In this document: positions 61,272 to 64,000 of the stretch, piece by piece
Layout of the letters: every line of letters starts with the position of its first letter
Position numbering within the stretch: position 1 is the first letter of the stretch
Assembly (NCBI RefSeq): GCF_014596445.1
Contig: NZ_MECL01000199.1
Span: 1-64,000 of the forward strand
From: Streptomyces sp. CBMA29
GTDB taxonomy: Bacteria > Actinomycetota > Actinomycetes > Streptomycetales > Streptomycetaceae
DNA length: 64,000 nt
Direction of reading: 5' to 3'
Translations under genes and position numbers: made by a program
The notes under the pieces: model-generated
Told to the model about the DNA's origin: nothing
Seen by the model: the letters and a program-made list of their open reading frames with translations, nothing else
Database searches by the model: none

Positions 61272-61859
61272 TCACGGGCGGAAGGTGCGGCCCCGCACCG
61301 TCCCCTCCGCGATCCCGACGTAGACCTCCGCGACCTCGGAGACGGAGGTGCCCGCGGCGGGATCGGCGGACATGGCCTGGAGGGTCTCGCTGATCCAGCC
61401 GGGGCTGACGAGGTTGAGGCGCAGCCCGCGCGGGAGTTCGCTCGCGGCGTTGCGGACGAAGCCTTCGAGGCCGCTGTTGATGAGGGCGCCCAGCGAGCCG
61501 CCGGCCATGGGGGCGGCGAAGGTGCCGCCGGTCAGGGTGATGGAGCCGCCGTCGCGCAGATGGCGGGCCGCGCGCTGGACCAGGGCGACCTGGCCCCAGA
61601 GTTTGGCCCGCACTCCGGCCGCGAAGTCCTCGTCCGTGGCCGATGCCAGCTCCAGCAGCGGGCCGTTGGCGGCGCAGCACACGACCGCGTCCAGACCGTC
61701 GACCTCACCGAAGAGCGTGTCCATCGTGGACGGGACTTCGAGGTCCACTTTCAGCGGACCCCGGCGCGAGGCCGCGACCACCTCGTGCCGTGCCGCTGTC
61801 AGCGCGGCGGCCACCGCGCTCCCGACGGTTCCAGAAGCTCCGACCACCAGTACCCTCAT
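61272..61859 (-). CDS. Atypical short SDR-like protein lacking the Tyr-Lys pair
   Basis: 195 residues. The Rossmann start MRVLVVGASGTVGSAV and an NADP-type Arg pair (ASRRG) are intact. Where classical SDRs have YxxxK this protein reads GALINSGLEGF, so neither Tyr nor Lys is present; the preceding Ser is replaced within LTGGTF. C-terminal SPGWISET is normal. It may bind NADP(H) but use a different chemistry or act as a sensor. Start at MRVLV (an ATG four codons earlier is possible). Gap of about 120 bp to the aldehyde dehydrogenase stop. Confidence 0.85.
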   Translation of the reverse strand: MRVLVVGASGTVGSAVAAALTAARHEVVAASRRGPLKVDLEVPSTMDTLFGEVDGLDAVVCCAANGPLLELASATDEDFAAGVRAKLWGQVALVQRAARHLRDGGSITLTGGTFAAPMAGGSLGALINSGLEGFVRNAASELPRGLRLNLVSPGWISETLQAMSADPAAGTSVSEVAEVYVGIAEGTVRGRTFRP

Positions 61860-61978
61860 GCCCCCGATCATCCCCCACTGGCCCCCTCCCCCTCAACGGC
61901 CCCACCCGACCCGGCCGGAGGGCGCACCAGGTCGCCCCGAAAAGAACGCTCCGGTCCTCCCCTGGGCGGAGGCGCGGG

Positions 61979-63448
61979 TCAGTACGGGTAGTGGACCGGC
62001 GTGGACTGCACGGTGAACCACCTCAGTTGGGTGAATTCGTGGAGGTTGGACTCACCGCCGGAACGGCCGCCGAGGCCGGACGCGGCGAGGCCGCCGAAGG
62101 GCGCCTGGGGCTCGTCGAGGCAGGTCGAGTCGTTGATGTGGACCATGGCGGAGCCGAGCCCCGCGGCGAGGCGGCGACCGCGCGCGAGGTCGGAGGTGAG
62201 GACGGCGTCGACCAGGCCGTACGGGGTGTCGTTGGCGACGGCGAGGGCCTCCGCGTCGGTGTCGACGGCCAGGACGGGGGCGATGGGGGCGAAGATCTCC
62301 TCGGTCCACAGGGCCATGTCGCGGGTGACGCCCGTGACGACGGTGGGCCGGTGGAAGAGGCCGTCACCGTCGCCGCCCTCGACGACGGTGGCGCCCTCGG
62401 CGACGGCCTCGGCGAGGAGCTTGCGGGCCCGTTCGCGCTGTTCCGCGCTGATCATCGGGCCCAGGCCGACGCCGTCCCGGGCCGGGTCGCCGACGGTGAT
62501 CCGGGCGGCGCGCGCGGCGAGATCGGCCACGTAGGCGTCGAAGACGGGCCGCTGCACGATGTGCCGCCCCGCGGTGATGCAGGTCTGGCCCTGGTAGTGG
62601 AAGGCGGACCAGGCGCCGATCTGTCCGGCCTGGTCGAGGTCGGCGTCGTCCAGGACGATCAGGGCGTTGTTGCCGCCGAGTTCGAGGGAGACCTTCTTCA
62701 GGCGCTCGCCCGCCTCCCGCGCGATGGTGCGGCCGACGGCGCTGGATCCGGTGAAGTGGACCATGGCGATGTCCGGGTGCGCGGTCAGCGCCTCGCCGGA
62801 GTCCTGCCCGCCGGGCACGACCTGGAGTACGCCCGCGGGCAGTCCGGCCTCGGCGAAGACATCGGCGATCAGCAGTCCGCCGCTGAGCGGGGTGTGCGGT
62901 GAGGGTTTGAGGACGACGGCGTTGCCGACGGCGAGGGCGGGCGCGAGGACGCGCATGGCCAGCACCAGCGGGAAGTTCCACGGGGTGATCACACCGACGA
63001 CGCCCAGCGGGACGCGCTGCGCGACGCTTTCCCGGCCGGGCGCGCGCGTGGGCAGCGTCTCGGCCCGTATGTGACCGGCGAGTGCGGCGGCCTGGTGGAG
63101 TTCTTCGACCGCTCCGGCGATCTCGTACTCGGCCTTGCCACGGATCGAGCCGGTCTCACGGACGATGAGGTCGGCGAACTCCCCCGCGCGGGCGCGCAGT
63201 CGGGCGGCGGCCTCGCGCAGTACGTCGGCGCGGACGCCGAAGTCCGCGGCGGCCCAGGCCCGTCCGGCGACGGCGGCCTCCCGCGCGGCGCGGTCCAGGT
63301 CGGCGGGCGAGGCCCAGCCCGCCCGGCCGAGCGGTTCCTGGCGCGCCTTGTCGAGGACCGTCGACGTACGCCCGTTCTCGGCCGGGACGAAGGCCCCGCC
63401 GACGAAGAGAGCGCCGTCCCAGGCGCGCGGCGTGGATGGGGTCGGCAT
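61979..63448 (-). CDS. Aldehyde dehydrogenase (aromatic/benzaldehyde-type ALDH)
   Basis: 489 residues, NAD(P)+-dependent. Catalytic residues: Asn158 (TPWNFP), Lys181, Glu256 (SLELGGNN) and nucleophile Cys290 (YQGQTCITAGR). FTGSSAVGR and EEIFAPIAP are also present. The sequence is of the benzaldehyde/vanillin dehydrogenase kind, so oxidation of aromatic aldehydes to acids is likely. Start at MPTPSTPRAW behind GGAGG. In the 266-bp gap upstream are a 15-bp tandem repeat near 63491-63520 and a symmetric GTTAACCTTCCGAAC at 63633-63647 that could be an operator. Confidence 0.92.
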   Translation of the reverse strand: MPTPSTPRAWDGALFVGGAFVPAENGRTSTVLDKARQEPLGRAGWASPADLDRAAREAAVAGRAWAAADFGVRADVLREAAARLRARAGEFADLIVRETGSIRGKAEYEIAGAVEELHQAAALAGHIRAETLPTRAPGRESVAQRVPLGVVGVITPWNFPLVLAMRVLAPALAVGNAVVLKPSPHTPLSGGLLIADVFAEAGLPAGVLQVVPGGQDSGEALTAHPDIAMVHFTGSSAVGRTIAREAGERLKKVSLELGGNNALIVLDDADLDQAGQIGAWSAFHYQGQTCITAGRHIVQRPVFDAYVADLAARAARITVGDPARDGVGLGPMISAEQRERARKLLAEAVAEGATVVEGGDGDGLFHRPTVVTGVTRDMALWTEEIFAPIAPVLAVDTDAEALAVANDTPYGLVDAVLTSDLARGRRLAAGLGSAMVHINDSTCLDEPQAPFGGLAASGLGGRSGGESNLHEFTQLRWFTVQSTPVHYPY

Positions 63449-63714
63449 AACGGGCCTCCGTGTCGATGCACTGGTCGAAGTAGGGGTGTTGCGGTGGCGC
63501 GGTGCCGGTGGCGCGGTGCCGGTACGGGCGTACGGCGGTACGGCCGCCCCCGGCGCCGGCGTCCTCACGCCGACGTCCTCGCGGCCCGCACGCGTCTGGG
63601 CAGCCCGGAAGCCTGTCCGGCAGCCTGAGTTTGTTAACCTTCCGAACTCTCACCGTAGCAGCGAAGACCGGCTTTGAGGAGAGCCGTCCGGCACAAGCCG
63701 TTCCGTCCGCCGCG

Positions 63715-64000
63715 TCAACCGCTGAGCCGCATCCCCTGGTCCTTCTCCGTGGCGACCGCGGCGGAGGACAGGAGCGTCGCGGCGGCGAGGCTGCCCCACA
63801 GGGCGGTCGAGCCGTACGGGGCGAGGGCGGTGATGGCCGCGGGAGAGACGGCGAGGCCGAAGCCGGTGGAGAGTTGGAAGCGGGCGAGGGTGCGCCCCAG
63901 GACGTGGGCCGGGGCGAGGGCGGTGACGAGCGCGGTGGCGCTTCCGGCGTAGATGATCTCGCCGAGCGTGCAGACCACGGACACGGTGGCCACGGCCGGG
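63715..64000 (-). CDS. C-terminal part of an MFS transporter (gene continues past the right edge)
   Basis: The last 95 or so residues of a membrane protein: three hydrophobic segments (VVCTLGEIIYAGSATALVTAL, FGLAVSPAAITALAPYG and STALWGSLAAATLL) with an LGRTLARFQLSTG loop characteristic of MFS exporters between segments 10 and 11. The start lies outside the window. Followed at about 270 bp by the aldehyde dehydrogenase gene in the same direction. Confidence 0.75.
   Translation of the reverse strand, partial: PAVATVSVVCTLGEIIYAGSATALVTALAPAHVLGRTLARFQLSTGFGLAVSPAAITALAPYGSTALWGSLAAATLLSSAAVATEKDQGMRLSG

Overview
The window is very GC-rich, with strong third-position G/C bias, Tat and Sec export signals on many enzymes, F420-type and LytTR/LytS-type genes, and DasR-like operator sites. 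All of this fits a Streptomyces or close relative (an inference from gene content; no rRNA or other marker gene is present). No tRNA, rRNA or CRISPR array was seen.

Layout. 1-2.8 kb: an ABC exporter half with an eroded ATPase domain, the start of its probable partner, and a response regulator fused in frame to a small N-terminal domain. 2.9-5.6 kb: a TOPRIM protein divergent from a two-gene peptide-catabolism operon (Ntn-hydrolase asparaginase plus M55 D-aminopeptidase). 5.7-11.4 kb: a membrane protein of unknown function, an MFS/ArsR pair with a clear palindromic operator, and a Tat-exported carotenoid oxygenase. 11.7-19.0 kb: two secreted GH92 alpha-mannosidases in one operon behind a perfect operator. 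19.5-24.4 kb: DUF1062, an EamA exporter, a DUF5753 helix-turn-helix/DUF6879 pair, and a 34-residue peptide translationally coupled to a long PIMT-type methyltransferase (candidate new RiPP locus). 24.6-29.2 kb: two tandem secreted GH78-type enzymes.

29.3-36.4 kb: an acetate-use block (acs, SatP-type channel, SSS symporter, DUF485, LytTR regulator, LytS kinase) whose genes overlap almost throughout. 36.5-40.4 kb: VOC protein, L,D-transpeptidase lipoprotein, a TetR/SDR divergent pair with duplicated operator, and a 47-residue acidic protein. 40.4-54.6 kb: more secreted glycosidases: GH2, a large GH78, a GH18 chitinase behind two tandem dre-like sites, a secreted protein of unknown function and a third GH92. 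A ROK regulator (55.2-56.4 kb) diverges from the last. 56.4-59.4 kb: an eroded mobile-element scar (two ends of an IS21-type element, a frameshifted tyrosine recombinase tail, an inverted gene fragment, small accessory genes). 59.6-64 kb: an oxidoreductase/TetR pair, an atypical SDR, an aldehyde dehydrogenase and the end of an MFS gene.

The unifying theme is extracellular glycan breakdown: three GH92, three GH78, one GH2 and one GH18, all with export signals. The operator sites suggest at least three regulons: GACAACGTTGTC at two GH92 transcription units, CTTGAAACGwTTC at two GH78 units, and DasR-type sites at the chitinase. No sugar ABC importer and no LacI-type regulator lies in the window, so uptake and probably control are encoded elsewhere.
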